From Pseudoneobacillus sp052180215 (GTDB lineage Bacteria > Bacillota > Bacilli > Bacillales > Cytobacillaceae), in assembly GCF_052180215.1 (NCBI RefSeq), contig NZ_CP197471.1:3568001-3632000 (forward strand): a DNA stretch of 64,000 bases, in the 5' to 3' direction. The notes beneath the pieces are model-generated. The model made no database searches and was not told the DNA's origin. It was given only the letters and a program-made list of their open reading frames with translations. A program made the translations under genes and the position numbers. This document shows positions 17,245 through 25,414 of this stretch, one piece after another (positions within the stretch are counted from its first letter, which is position 1; every line of letters starts with the position of its first letter).

Positions 17245-17432
17245 GAAAAGCGAAAGCGCCTTGGTAAGCCCCGACAAGCAAATGTTCTCTCGCGTAAGAA
17301 GTCTGAACTTTGACTTCTTACGCGAGAGGTTATTTTGACCAAGGAAGAAGTGACTTTTCTTCTTCCATCGAGGGGCTAGGCAGGAAGAAATGAATTGCTT
17401 TCTTCCCTGCTGGAGCTAGACAATTTTCGAAG
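17245..17432. repeat. Dispersed structured repeat, family A copy 1
   Basis: Starts GAAAAGCG and ends TTTTCGAAG. It has an outer inverted repeat (AGCCCCGACAAGC near the left end, CGAGGGGCTAGGC near the right). A central perfect hairpin (CTCTCGCGTAAGAAGTC with GACTTCTTACGCGAGAG) is followed by GACCAAGGAAGAAGTGA. Copies 2 and 3 at 29557-29717 and 53262-53396 share the frame but have different central hairpin sequences. This copy carries an extra GGAAGAAATGAATTGC segment. It follows the gntK stop immediately and probably ends its transcript. Confidence 0.9.
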
Positions 17433-17469
17433 TCCAAAAAATTTATACTCCCTCATTGAAAAGGGCGGA

Positions 17470-18222
17470 CTAGTGATAATGTCCGCCCTCTTGTTTTTCC
17501 CTAAATTGCTTTGGAGTCAACCCCATATATTTTTTAAAAAGATTGGTATAGTAGCTTTGATTACAAAAACCAAATAAATGGGCAATATCGCTTAAGCTTG
17601 AAGTCGAATGTAATAAAAAATACTTCGATTCTTCTATTCGCTTCCTCGTAATAAATTCCGTAATCGAAATCCCCACTGACCTTTTAAACACTTTTGATAG
17701 ATAACCTGGATGAACCCCTACTTCTTCAGCAATTTTATTTAGTGAAAGCTCGTGTAGTATTTCTTTATGGATATAGTAAATCGCCTTATTGACTACAGAG
17801 TTATACGTAGGTTTACTCTCATTCTTCAATCGATCTATATAGGAAGAAAGCATTTCAAATTCTAGAGCCCTAAGCTCCTCCCATTGATTTACCTTTTCAA
17901 TTTGCCTAATGTATACATCACTTAAGTTAAATGCATCCTCAGGTATGACTCCGCCTTTAATAACAGCTCTCGTAAATAAAGTACAGGAGCAAATCATTGA
18001 ATTCTTAAAAGAACGAATGGGATCATCCGCTAGTTTAGCGCGATCAAGTTGATTGATTTCAAATAAGACCTTTTTCGCTCCCTCTTCATCACATTTCAAA
18101 ATACAATCCATGAGCTGCTGTTCCAACGTATAGGATGGATGGAAAAATAAATTTTCCTGATTTTGTCGCCTTTCTTCATAAAACTTTTTTATGACGGATG
18201 ATCTAATGCTTATTTGGTTCAT
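17470..18222 (-). CDS. AraC-family transcriptional regulator
   Basis: A 250-residue regulator. The C-terminal AraC/XylS double HTH (about 155-248) shows LNKIAEEVGVHPGYLSKVFK and SLSDIAHLFGFCNQSYYTNLFKK. The N-terminal part is soluble, helical and without a recognised ligand domain. The ATG used here follows AAGTGAG; an earlier in-frame ATG lacks a ribosome binding site. It is divergent from a GH65 phosphorylase gene, and the 150-bp space holds AT-rich direct repeats, so it probably controls that gene. It has no terminator of its own that I can see. Confidence 0.88.
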   Translation of the reverse strand: MNQISIRSSVIKKFYEERRQNQENLFFHPSYTLEQQLMDCILKCDEEGAKKVLFEINQLDRAKLADDPIRSFKNSMICSCTLFTRAVIKGGVIPEDAFNLSDVYIRQIEKVNQWEELRALEFEMLSSYIDRLKNESKPTYNSVVNKAIYYIHKEILHELSLNKIAEEVGVHPGYLSKVFKRSVGISITEFITRKRIEESKYFLLHSTSSLSDIAHLFGFCNQSYYTNLFKKYMGLTPKQFREKQEGGHYH

Positions 18223-18242
18223 TGTACTCACTTCATTCATAG

Positions 18243-18274
18243 TTAAATTTTTAACAAAAAGATTAAATTTTTAA
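18243..18274. promoter_or_regulatory. AT-rich direct repeats between araC-type regulator and GH65 gene
   Basis: The 12-mer TTAAATTTTTAA, itself nearly palindromic, occurs twice with a 20-bp period, about two helical turns. It lies just upstream of the regulator gene in the divergent intergenic region. Tandem sites in phase are typical for AraC-type regulators, but the low complexity of the sequence weakens the case. Confidence 0.4.
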
Positions 18275-18375
18275 TATCATTGTAAATATCCTATTACTAC
18301 AATTCAAGTAAGAAAGTTTTAGGATTTATCGATTAACTTTACATTTACGTGAAAGACTAACGTTGAGGTGTTAAC

Positions 18376-20649
18376 ATGACTTGGAAAATTAGCTCAAAGG
18401 AATTAGAAGAAAAGAAACTTTTAACAGAAGAAAGTTTATATTTTACTGGGAATGGCTACTTAGGAGTACGCGGAAATTTTGAAGAAGGATTACGCGAAGG
18501 AAGCAGTTCCATTAGAGGTACCTACATAAATGCTTTTCACGAAGTCGTTTCTATTGGTTATGGCGAAAAGCTCTATGCTTTTCCAGAAACCCAGCAAAAG
18601 CTTGTTAATTTAATTGATTCACAAAGTATAGAGATTTATTTTGGAGAGGAAAGATTTTCTTTATTTGATGGTGAAGTAGTATCCTATGAACGCTCCCTTC
18701 ACCTTGAAAAAGGTTATACAGAAAGAATCGTTCATTGGCGTTCCAAATCCGGGAAGGAAGTAAAGCTTCATTTTCAAAGACTTGTATCTTTTATAGAAAA
18801 AGAAGTGTTTATTCAAAAAATCGTTATTGAGCCCGTGACCTATCATGGCGAAGTTAAGATCGTTTCGACCGTAAATGGAAATGTAACGAACTTTGTTGAT
18901 CCAAATGACCCTCGTGTTTCTTCAGGGCACGCCAAAAACTTACACGTTATCAATCAATCTCAAAAGGATGGTCTTTCTTATATTGAGGTAGAAACCTTCC
19001 GTTCCAAGTTAAAAGCCGCTTGCGGAGTAGCTTATGATGTTCAACCTGTACTGACCCGTCAAGATTCTGAAGGAGAGGGAATCATTACAAGCGAATTTTC
19101 CACTCAATTAACAGAGCCGATTACTTTTGAAAAAAGAAGCCATTTTGTTGATTCATTACGTCATGGAACGGATTTAGAGAAAACACTTAAAGAGCTGGTC
19201 AGTCGTTTGGGAAATGAGAACTTTGATTCATTATTAGAAAAGCAGACAGGCTATTTGAGTAGTTTTTGGAAGAATGCGGATATTCAAATCAAAGGGGATG
19301 ACGCCTTACAAGAAGGCGTTCGTTTCAATCTTTATCACCTCTTACAATCAGCTGGACAAGATAAATTTTCCAATATTGCGGCGAAAGGTTTGTCAGGTGA
19401 AGGATATGAAGGACATTATTTCTGGGATACCGAAATTTACATGAACCCTGTTTTTTTAATGACAAACCCAGAAATTACGAAACAATTGCTAATTTACCGT
19501 TATTCTATTCTAGATGGTGCAAGACAACGTGCCAAAGAGATGGGCCATAAACAAGGTGCCTTATTCCCATGGCGAACCATAGCGGGTACAGAGTGTTCCC
19601 CATACTTCCCGGCAGGAACGGCACAATACCATATTAGTGCCGACATTGCCTATAGCTTTATCCAGTATTTTATGGTCACAAATGATAGAGAATTTTTAAA
19701 AGCATACGCAGCTGAAGTGCTGTTTGAAACGGCTCGTTTATGGCTAGAGGTGGGACATTTCAAAGGAGATACCTTCCGAATTGATGCCGTAACGGGACCT
19801 GATGAGTACACCTGTATCGTGAACAATAACTACTATACCAATGCCATGGCCAAGCATAACTTGAAATGGGCGGAAAGAACCTATCAGTTATTGAAAAAAG
19901 AAGATCCAGAGGTTTTGAGTGGGCTTGTTGAGAAAATTCAGCTTGATGATACGGAAGTCAGCAAGTGGCTTGATGCTGCTAATAAAATGTATCTTCCATA
20001 TGATGAGGCATTAAAGCTAAACCCACAGGATGATACATTCTTGGAAAAGGACGTATGGGATTTTGAAAACACGCCAGAGGACAAATATCCTTTATTACTA
20101 CATTACCATCCATTAACACTTTATCGTTATCAGGTCTGTAAACAAGCAGACACGATTTTAGCCCATTTCTTATTAGAAGATGAACAAAGCTTTGAAACGA
20201 TGAGAAACTCATATGACTACTATGAAAAAGTAACCACACATGACTCATCCTTATCTTCCTGCGTGTTCAGTATTATGGCTTCGAAGCTTGGATATGAGGA
20301 GAAGGCATATGATTACTTTATTGAGACCGCAAGAATGGATCTAGACAATACCCATGGCAATACAAAAGACGGTCTTCACATGGCTAATATGGGTGGCACC
20401 TGGATGGCGATTATTTTTGGATTTGGCGGGTTACGTATTAAGGATAACGGTCTAAATCTTCAGCCTGCTCTTCCTAAGCAATGGGAGGGATATACATTTA
20501 GACTGCAGTACCAAGGCAGAGAATTACAAGTTGAAGTTTCGATGGATGGTTCAGTGATAAGCCTGTTGGCAGGGGACGAGTTGGAGCTCTATGTAGGCGG
20601 AGAGAAGTATTTTGTTTCCAAAGAGAAACCTGTGGTTGTGAAAAAATAA
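18376..20649 (+). CDS. GH65 glycoside phosphorylase, kojibiose/nigerose-type
   Basis: A 757-residue GH65 enzyme: N-terminal beta-sandwich (about 1-260), (alpha/alpha)6 barrel (about 300-680), small C-terminal beta domain. The probable general acid is Glu477 in VTGPDEYT, followed by NNNYYTN. GHYFWDTEIY is the barrel entry motif. The acceptor-site loop reads GTECSPYFPAGTAQYHISADIAY, unlike the ECHNEWEITFEEIH loop of maltose phosphorylases. It should thus release beta-glucose 1-phosphate from another alpha-glucoside (kojibiose, nigerose, glucosylglycerol or similar). The nearby pgmB can use that product. It is divergent from an AraC regulator. Confidence 0.85.
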   Translation: MTWKISSKELEEKKLLTEESLYFTGNGYLGVRGNFEEGLREGSSSIRGTYINAFHEVVSIGYGEKLYAFPETQQKLVNLIDSQSIEIYFGEERFSLFDGEVVSYERSLHLEKGYTERIVHWRSKSGKEVKLHFQRLVSFIEKEVFIQKIVIEPVTYHGEVKIVSTVNGNVTNFVDPNDPRVSSGHAKNLHVINQSQKDGLSYIEVETFRSKLKAACGVAYDVQPVLTRQDSEGEGIITSEFSTQLTEPITFEKRSHFVDSLRHGTDLEKTLKELVSRLGNENFDSLLEKQTGYLSSFWKNADIQIKGDDALQEGVRFNLYHLLQSAGQDKFSNIAAKGLSGEGYEGHYFWDTEIYMNPVFLMTNPEITKQLLIYRYSILDGARQRAKEMGHKQGALFPWRTIAGTECSPYFPAGTAQYHISADIAYSFIQYFMVTNDREFLKAYAAEVLFETARLWLEVGHFKGDTFRIDAVTGPDEYTCIVNNNYYTNAMAKHNLKWAERTYQLLKKEDPEVLSGLVEKIQLDDTEVSKWLDAANKMYLPYDEALKLNPQDDTFLEKDVWDFENTPEDKYPLLLHYHPLTLYRYQVCKQADTILAHFLLEDEQSFETMRNSYDYYEKVTTHDSSLSSCVFSIMASKLGYEEKAYDYFIETARMDLDNTHGNTKDGLHMANMGGTWMAIIFGFGGLRIKDNGLNLQPALPKQWEGYTFRLQYQGRELQVEVSMDGSVISLLAGDELELYVGGEKYFVSKEKPVVVKK

Positions 20650-20691
20650 TAATTGTGGGAGCTCTTTTGAGTCGTGGGTATTTTTTGAAAT

Positions 20692-20904
20692 TCGAGCATT
20701 TCTCTCTAGAAGTCGAGCATATTTTTTAAAACTCGAGCATTTCTCTCTAAAAGTCGAGCATATTTTTTCAAACTCGAGCATTTCTCTATAGAAGTCGAGC
20801 ATATTTTTTGAAATTCGAGCATTTCTCTCTAGAAGTCGAGCATATTTTTTAAAACTCGAGCATTTCTCTCAATGAGTCATGCATATTTCCTGTATCTCGA
20901 GCAT
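20692..20904. repeat. 41-bp tandem repeat, five units
   Basis: Five consecutive 41-bp units and part of a sixth. Each is built from a 21-bp half (TCGAGCATTTCTCTCTAGAAG) and a 20-bp half (TCGAGCATATTTTTTAAAAC) that share the TCGAGCAT start. Units 1-4 are nearly identical; the fifth is degenerate. It fills the 3' intergenic space after the GH65 gene, ahead of the pgmB terminator. The period is not a multiple of three, so it is not a conserved protein repeat. Confidence 0.95.
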
Positions 20905-21008
20905 CATATCTTTTAAAAAGTGGTTTCAGCAGTAAAAATCTAGCAAAATTCTCTAAAATTCGATCAAAATTTTAGCATAAATGGTTATTTCCATAAAAAA
21001 AACTTTAA

Positions 21009-21047
21009 AAAAGGTGTCCCGAGCAAATTACCTCGGGACACCTTTTT
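21009..21047. terminator. Terminator of the malP-pgmB operon
   Basis: Perfect 13-bp stem AAGGTGTCCCGAG / CTCGGGACACCTT flanked by T-rich runs on both sides, immediately after the pgmB stop. Confidence 0.93.
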
Positions 21048-21048
21048 C

Positions 21049-21720
21049 TTATTTCTCTTGATGCATTTTTACAATCTCACCAAACGATAATTTATCTGTT
21101 GATGGATAAACGAGATCCGCTTTTGCAAGCGTTTCTGCACTGCCGACTCCAACTGCAAACATTCCAGCATCTTTAATGGAATCAACGCCAGCTGCTGCAT
21201 CTTCAATACCGATACACGCATTAGCATCCACGTTTAATAGCTTTGCTGCTGTCAAAAAGATTTCCGGATCGGGCTTCCCTCTAACAATGGTTGCAGCATC
21301 GACAATGACATCAAATTCACTTTTCAATTCTAATGACTCCATTACGGCAAAAGCATTTTTACTAACAGAAGCTAACCCAAGCTTATAGCCCGCAGCCTTC
21401 ACCTCTGCTAAAAGCTCCTTGATTCCAGGGAGAATATCTTTTGGCGTGATATTAGCAATTAATTGAACGTAGTGCTCATTCTTTTTAGTCGCCAACGCTT
21501 CCTTTTCGTCTTGTGAAAAATCATTTTGACGATTTCCTAAGGTAAGAATTTTTTCAAGGGAATCCATTCGTGATACCCCTTTTAATTCTTCATTAAATTC
21601 GCGGGTAAAAGGAATGCCTAATTCTTCACCAAGCTTTTTCCAAGCAAGATAATGATATTCTGCTGTGTCGGTAATTACTCCATCTAAATCAAAAATAAAG
21701 GCTTGCAATGGTTTAGACAT
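21049..21720 (-). CDS. pgmB: Beta-phosphoglucomutase
   Basis: HAD-superfamily enzyme (224 residues) that converts beta-glucose 1-phosphate to glucose 6-phosphate. The nucleophile motif FDLDGVITDTAEYH has Asp at the first and third Asp positions of DxD. The cap domain includes LKGVSRMDSLEKIL, the Lys loop VRGKPDPEIF and the IGIEDAAAGVDSIK motif. The ATG follows a full GAAGGAGG site; the gene starts 18 bp after malP, so the two form an operon. Together with the GH65 enzymes it completes phosphorolytic use of maltose and similar disaccharides. Confidence 0.95.
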   Translation of the reverse strand: MSKPLQAFIFDLDGVITDTAEYHYLAWKKLGEELGIPFTREFNEELKGVSRMDSLEKILTLGNRQNDFSQDEKEALATKKNEHYVQLIANITPKDILPGIKELLAEVKAAGYKLGLASVSKNAFAVMESLELKSEFDVIVDAATIVRGKPDPEIFLTAAKLLNVDANACIGIEDAAAGVDSIKDAGMFAVGVGSAETLAKADLVYPSTDKLSFGEIVKMHQEK

Positions 21721-21738
21721 GTTGTCCTCCTTCAAATC

Positions 21739-24033
21739 TTACTTTTTCAAAGCTACTTGAATTTCTCCGTTTTCTCCAAGCTGAACTTCTTCCCCATATA
21801 ATTTTAATGTTAGGTTCGGACCCACTTGAGAAATAAGGACATTCTCTTTATTAACATCGATTTTTAATTGATGCTCACGATAGACAATTTTAAAGGTATA
21901 ACGATCCCATGTGCTTGGAATAAATGGAGCAAATGACAATGATTCATTCGCTGTTCTCATTCCTGCAAATCCTTGAACAATAGCTAACCAAGAACCTGTC
22001 ATACTCGTGATATGCAGTCCATCTTCTGTATCGTTATTATAATTATCTAAGTCTAGACGAGCTGTACGATTGTACATTTCATACGCTTTTTCTTCCATCC
22101 CTAATTCAGATGCTAAGATAGAGTGAATACATGGCGATAAGGATGATTCATGCACGGTCATCGGCTCATAAAATTCGAAGTTACGGCGTTTTTGCTCAAT
22201 TGTGTATTCATGATTTAAGAAATATAAACCTTGAAGCACATCTGCTTGTTTAATAAAGCAGCTTCTTAAAATCTTATCCCAAGACCATTTTTGATTTAAT
22301 GGACGGTCCTCAGGACTCAAATCTACAGCAGGCATTAAATCCTTATCAAGGAATGTATCATGTTGAACGAAGACGCCTAGTTCTTCATCATAAGGGAAAT
22401 ACATTTTTTCAATGATTTCTTTCCATTTATTTTGCTCATCTTCCGTTAGATTCAGACCAACAACTCTTTCTTCGTGTCCATTTTTCAGAAGATCATCAAT
22501 AACCTCTAATGTGTAGGTTAACGTCCAAACGGCAATACGATTTGTATACCAGTTGTTGTTCACATTGTTTTCATATTCATTTGGTCCTGTTACCCCATGT
22601 ATCATATATTGATCTTTTTTCTTATTGTAATGAACTCGGTCTGCCCAGAAGCGAGAAATTCCAGTCAAGACATCAATTCCATATTCATGGAGATAGTTGC
22701 GATCCCCTGTATAGTTCACATAGTTATAGACGGCATAGGCAATGGCCCCGTTTCTGTGAATCTCTTCAAAGGTAATCTCCCATTCATTGTGACATTCGAT
22801 TCCCGTAAAGGTTACCATTGGATAAAGGGAACCCTTTAATCCTTGTTGGCGGGCATTATGGTAAGCACCATCTAACTGATTATGACGGTATACACAAAGA
22901 TTTCTTGCTACTTCAGGACTTGCTGTTGATAAATATAGAGGAATGGCATATGCTTCTGTATCCCAATACGTTGCTCCACCATATTTTTCACCTGTAAAGC
23001 CTTTAGGACCAATATTTAAGCGGGCATCCTCACCATAATACGTACTAAATAATTGGAATAAGTTAAAACGGATTCCTTGCTGAGCTTCCGCATCACCTTG
23101 AATTTCGACATCAGCCATTTCCCAACGCTTTAACCAACCATTTTTATGCTCAGCCAAATTCAATTCGAATCCTACTTCTACCGCTTTTGCTAAAACTTCC
23201 TGTCCCTTTGAAAGAAGTTGAGCCGCTTCATAATCACGGTCTGTTGTGACAGCCACATATTTTTCAAGGCTAACAGCCTGACCCTTATCTGCTTTAAGAA
23301 CGATTGTATTGTCTACATATTCTTCTTTTTGGCTAGCAGTAATTGATAATACTTCTCCCTCAACGACCACTTGCATTTGAACAGCTGTTTGGAAAGTAGG
23401 CGTTCCAAAAGGATTATCCTTTGTTCTCATGACTAAACTACCTTTATAATCGCTTACTTCATGGGAAACTTCCTTCCAAAAATCTTCGTCATAATTGGAG
23501 TCTTCGTTGCGGATATCTCCATCCAAATATGGAATAAAGGTAATGTTACCTTCATAATTAACCGGTGTTACTTTATATTGAATAACAGCTAATTCCTTGT
23601 TGGCCACAGACAAGAAACGAATCACTTCAACCTTCGTTACCTTTTCCCCATGTTCAACTGTAAAGCGACGTGTCAGAACTCCAAGCTGCATATCTAACTC
23701 GCGATAGAAATCGGTTACATTATTTTGAAAAAGGTCAATCTCCTCTTCCTCAACAAACACTCGAATTCCAATATAATTAGTGGAGTTTATCACTTTTCCA
23801 AAGTATTCAGGGTATCCGTTTTTCCACCAGCCTACACGAGTCTTGTCTGGAAACCATACTCCAGCAATATAGGAACCACGATGGAAATCACCTGAATAAT
23901 TTTCTTCAAAGTTTCCACGCATCCCCATATGACCATTACCAAGGCTCATCATACTTTCAGCAAGACGGAAATCTTCCTTATGAAGTTGGGTTTCAACTAT
24001 CTTCCATTGATCGATTTCAAATAATCTTTTCAT
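21739..24033 (-). CDS. malP: Maltose phosphorylase, GH65
   Basis: A 764-residue GH65 enzyme that splits maltose with phosphate into beta-glucose 1-phosphate and glucose. The N-terminal beta domain includes the conserved GVWFPDKTRVGWWKNGYPEYF. The barrel contains ATYWDTEAYA, the maltose-type acceptor loop GIECHNEWEITFEEIHRNGA and general acid Glu486 in VTGPNEYENN. It is strongly like B. subtilis YvdK by eye. The start is the ATG seven bases after AAAAGGGTG; an upstream in-frame extension lies in the promoter/operator region. Operon with pgmB. No maltose transporter or MalR gene is in the window. Confidence 0.93.
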   Translation of the reverse strand: MKRLFEIDQWKIVETQLHKEDFRLAESMMSLGNGHMGMRGNFEENYSGDFHRGSYIAGVWFPDKTRVGWWKNGYPEYFGKVINSTNYIGIRVFVEEEEIDLFQNNVTDFYRELDMQLGVLTRRFTVEHGEKVTKVEVIRFLSVANKELAVIQYKVTPVNYEGNITFIPYLDGDIRNEDSNYDEDFWKEVSHEVSDYKGSLVMRTKDNPFGTPTFQTAVQMQVVVEGEVLSITASQKEEYVDNTIVLKADKGQAVSLEKYVAVTTDRDYEAAQLLSKGQEVLAKAVEVGFELNLAEHKNGWLKRWEMADVEIQGDAEAQQGIRFNLFQLFSTYYGEDARLNIGPKGFTGEKYGGATYWDTEAYAIPLYLSTASPEVARNLCVYRHNQLDGAYHNARQQGLKGSLYPMVTFTGIECHNEWEITFEEIHRNGAIAYAVYNYVNYTGDRNYLHEYGIDVLTGISRFWADRVHYNKKKDQYMIHGVTGPNEYENNVNNNWYTNRIAVWTLTYTLEVIDDLLKNGHEERVVGLNLTEDEQNKWKEIIEKMYFPYDEELGVFVQHDTFLDKDLMPAVDLSPEDRPLNQKWSWDKILRSCFIKQADVLQGLYFLNHEYTIEQKRRNFEFYEPMTVHESSLSPCIHSILASELGMEEKAYEMYNRTARLDLDNYNNDTEDGLHITSMTGSWLAIVQGFAGMRTANESLSFAPFIPSTWDRYTFKIVYREHQLKIDVNKENVLISQVGPNLTLKLYGEEVQLGENGEIQVALKK

Positions 24034-24055
24034 ATTAGTCACCCTTTTTAATATT

Positions 24056-24076
24056 TGTGCAAACGTTTTCGCAAAA
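24056..24076. promoter_or_regulatory. LacI/CcpA-type operator before malP
   Basis: Near-palindrome with core GCAAACGTTTTCGC (minus strand GCGAAAACGTTTGC). It resembles cre sites and the CGCAAACGTTTGCG-type operators of MalR proteins. It lies between the promoter and the malP start, so binding should block transcription. Confidence 0.7.
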
Positions 24077-24102
24077 TGGCAAAAAAATAAGTACGTACCT
24101 CT

Positions 24103-24130
24103 ATTATAATGAATAATTTCCAAATTGTAA
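24103..24130 (-). promoter_or_regulatory. Candidate sigma-A promoter of malP-pgmB
   Basis: On the minus strand a perfect -10 TATAAT (24103-24108) is preceded after 16 bases by TTACAA (24125-24130). The operator at 24056-24076 begins about 27 bases downstream of the -10. Confidence 0.6.
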
Positions 24131-24133
24131 GGA

Positions 24134-24438
24134 ATAATTTTAAAAAGTTTATGAACATCATAGAAAAGCGGAAGTGCCTCAAAAAGCCCAAAGCCGAGTG
24201 TTTTTAAAACGCTTCCTTAACAGTCCGATAACATACCATTTTAGCGGATGATTGTTTTTAGAGGATTATCGGACTAGAGATCCGCTATTTCATAAAAATA
24301 TGCCTTTTGCAGAAGAAATATAGTGAATAACGGCATCTGAGTCAGCTAAATCAGTAAAAACCGCCTATTTTAGGGAAATAACGGATTCTCTGTCCAATAA
24401 ATAAAAATCCACACTAATCATAAACATAGCCTTTCATT
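24134..24438. other. Intergenic stretch with decayed repeats
   Basis: No gene is seen. It begins with GAAAAGCGGAAGTGCC, a decayed left end of the family A repeat. It continues with several imperfect copies of motifs such as ATCCGCTATTT and AATAACGGATTCT, as if a short tandem repeat had degenerated. A further weak inverted repeat (AATGAAGGCAGC / GCTGCCCTCATT, 24439-24476) lies just after the sodC stop and lacks a good T run. Confidence 0.5.
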
Positions 24439-24480
24439 TAAATGAAGGCAGCCTATATAGTGCTGCCCTCATTTATTGCT

Positions 24481-25005
24481 TTACTTTTCTTTCTTTTTAA
24501 GTGAAATTTCTCCACAAGCAATGCGGGTCCCTGCCTCACCTGAAGGCTGGGTCATCCCATCATCTTTTGCTTCATGAATCACAATAGATGTGCCATTTTT
24601 AGGCAATAGTGATGTCTTTCCCTCTTTTAATGTAACCTGAGGGGCCATCAACTTTGCTTTAACCGATCCGTCCTCGCCAACGATTAGATTAGGCAAGTCT
24701 CCTGCATGGGCACCTTCTGGATGTAAAAGTCCATGCTTTTTACTATCAGGGTTTAAATGATCTCCTGCTGATTTAAAATCTGGAGCTTTACATACACCTT
24801 TATTATGGATATGGATGGCATGTTCGCCTTGTGGCAGACCTTCTAAATTAATATCTAATTCTACACCCTTAGATTGCTCCTGTAGTTTAATGGTTCCTAA
24901 GGAGTCACCATCTGGATTATACATTTCCACATCCATTTGTTTAGGATTTTCTTCTGTACAGCCAGCCAAAACGAGCAATAGGAATAAAATCCATCCTTTC
25001 CGCAT
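24481..25005 (-). CDS. sodC: Cu/Zn superoxide dismutase, lipoprotein
   Basis: Secreted, membrane-anchored superoxide dismutase of 174 residues. A lipoprotein signal ends in LAGC, with Cys16 as the lipidation site. All usual metal ligands can be found: His65 and His67 (HAIHIH), His83 (GDHLNP), His91 (KKHG), His100 and Asp103 (HAGDLPN) and His144 (VIHE). Cys72 and Cys164 can form the disulfide. B. subtilis YojM is reported to have an altered copper site; this one looks complete. A single gene. Confidence 0.92.
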   Translation of the reverse strand: MRKGWILFLLLVLAGCTEENPKQMDVEMYNPDGDSLGTIKLQEQSKGVELDINLEGLPQGEHAIHIHNKGVCKAPDFKSAGDHLNPDSKKHGLLHPEGAHAGDLPNLIVGEDGSVKAKLMAPQVTLKEGKTSLLPKNGTSIVIHEAKDDGMTQPSGEAGTRIACGEISLKKKEK

Positions 25006-25092
25006 TTACATACCCTCCAAAAAGACAATTTGTGCCTAGTATGTCCGATTGGATAGGATTATATTCTCATTCCACTCATTAATTTAACACCG

Positions 25093-25308
25093 CTATTCTT
25101 GATTTGTATTTTTCGTTCTTTCCTGCTGCATGATTTTTTCTTCGAGTTCCTTCGTCTTTAATGCCTCTTTTTTAGAGTGATTAATAATCAGTTTCATTGT
25201 TATGATGGCGCCTATTAAAAAGATAACACTTGTGATACCCGCTGGTATATACTCTGATTTGTCCTCAGGAAAATATAAAAATAATGATAATACATAGTTC
25301 ATAATCAT
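25093..25308 (-). CDS. Small single-pass membrane protein
   Basis: A 71-residue protein of unknown function. A short N-terminal hydrophobic stretch (MIMNYVLSLFLYF) is followed by one clear membrane segment at about 22-42 (ITSVIFLIGAIITMKLII). A charged, probably coiled-coil tail rich in Lys and Glu ends it. The ATG follows GAAAGGAAG. It lies between the SOD and cyclophilin genes in the same direction, with a terminator from the upstream gene in front. I do not recognise a named family. Confidence 0.6.
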   Translation of the reverse strand: MIMNYVLSLFLYFPEDKSEYIPAGITSVIFLIGAIITMKLIINHSKKEALKTKELEEKIMQQERTKNTNQE

Positions 25309-25373
25309 CGAAAAGCTTCCTTTCAATCTTGGATTAACTCCATTTATTATATCAATGTTTGATAAAAAATAAA

Positions 25374-25406
25374 TCGAAAAAGCCACCCAGCACTAACCGG
25401 ATGACT
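25374..25406 (-). terminator. Terminator of the cyclophilin lipoprotein gene
   Basis: On the minus strand the stem AGTCATCCGG / CTGGGTGGCT, with several G-U pairs, is followed by TTTTTCGATTTATTTTTT. Confidence 0.7.
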
Positions 25407-25414
25407 TAATCGAT

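Noticed and set aside
20551..20802. Open frame on the minus strand over the 41-bp repeats
   Set aside because: It overlaps the end of the GH65 gene and the tandem repeat; the repeat period is not a multiple of three and there is no good ribosome binding site.
20692..20904. Possible CRISPR array
   Set aside because: The units are contiguous and there are no unique spacers; no cas genes are present.
24439..24476. Inverted repeat as sodC terminator
   Set aside because: The stem is fair (one mismatch in 12) but no T run follows on the sodC strand, so I did not list it as a terminator.
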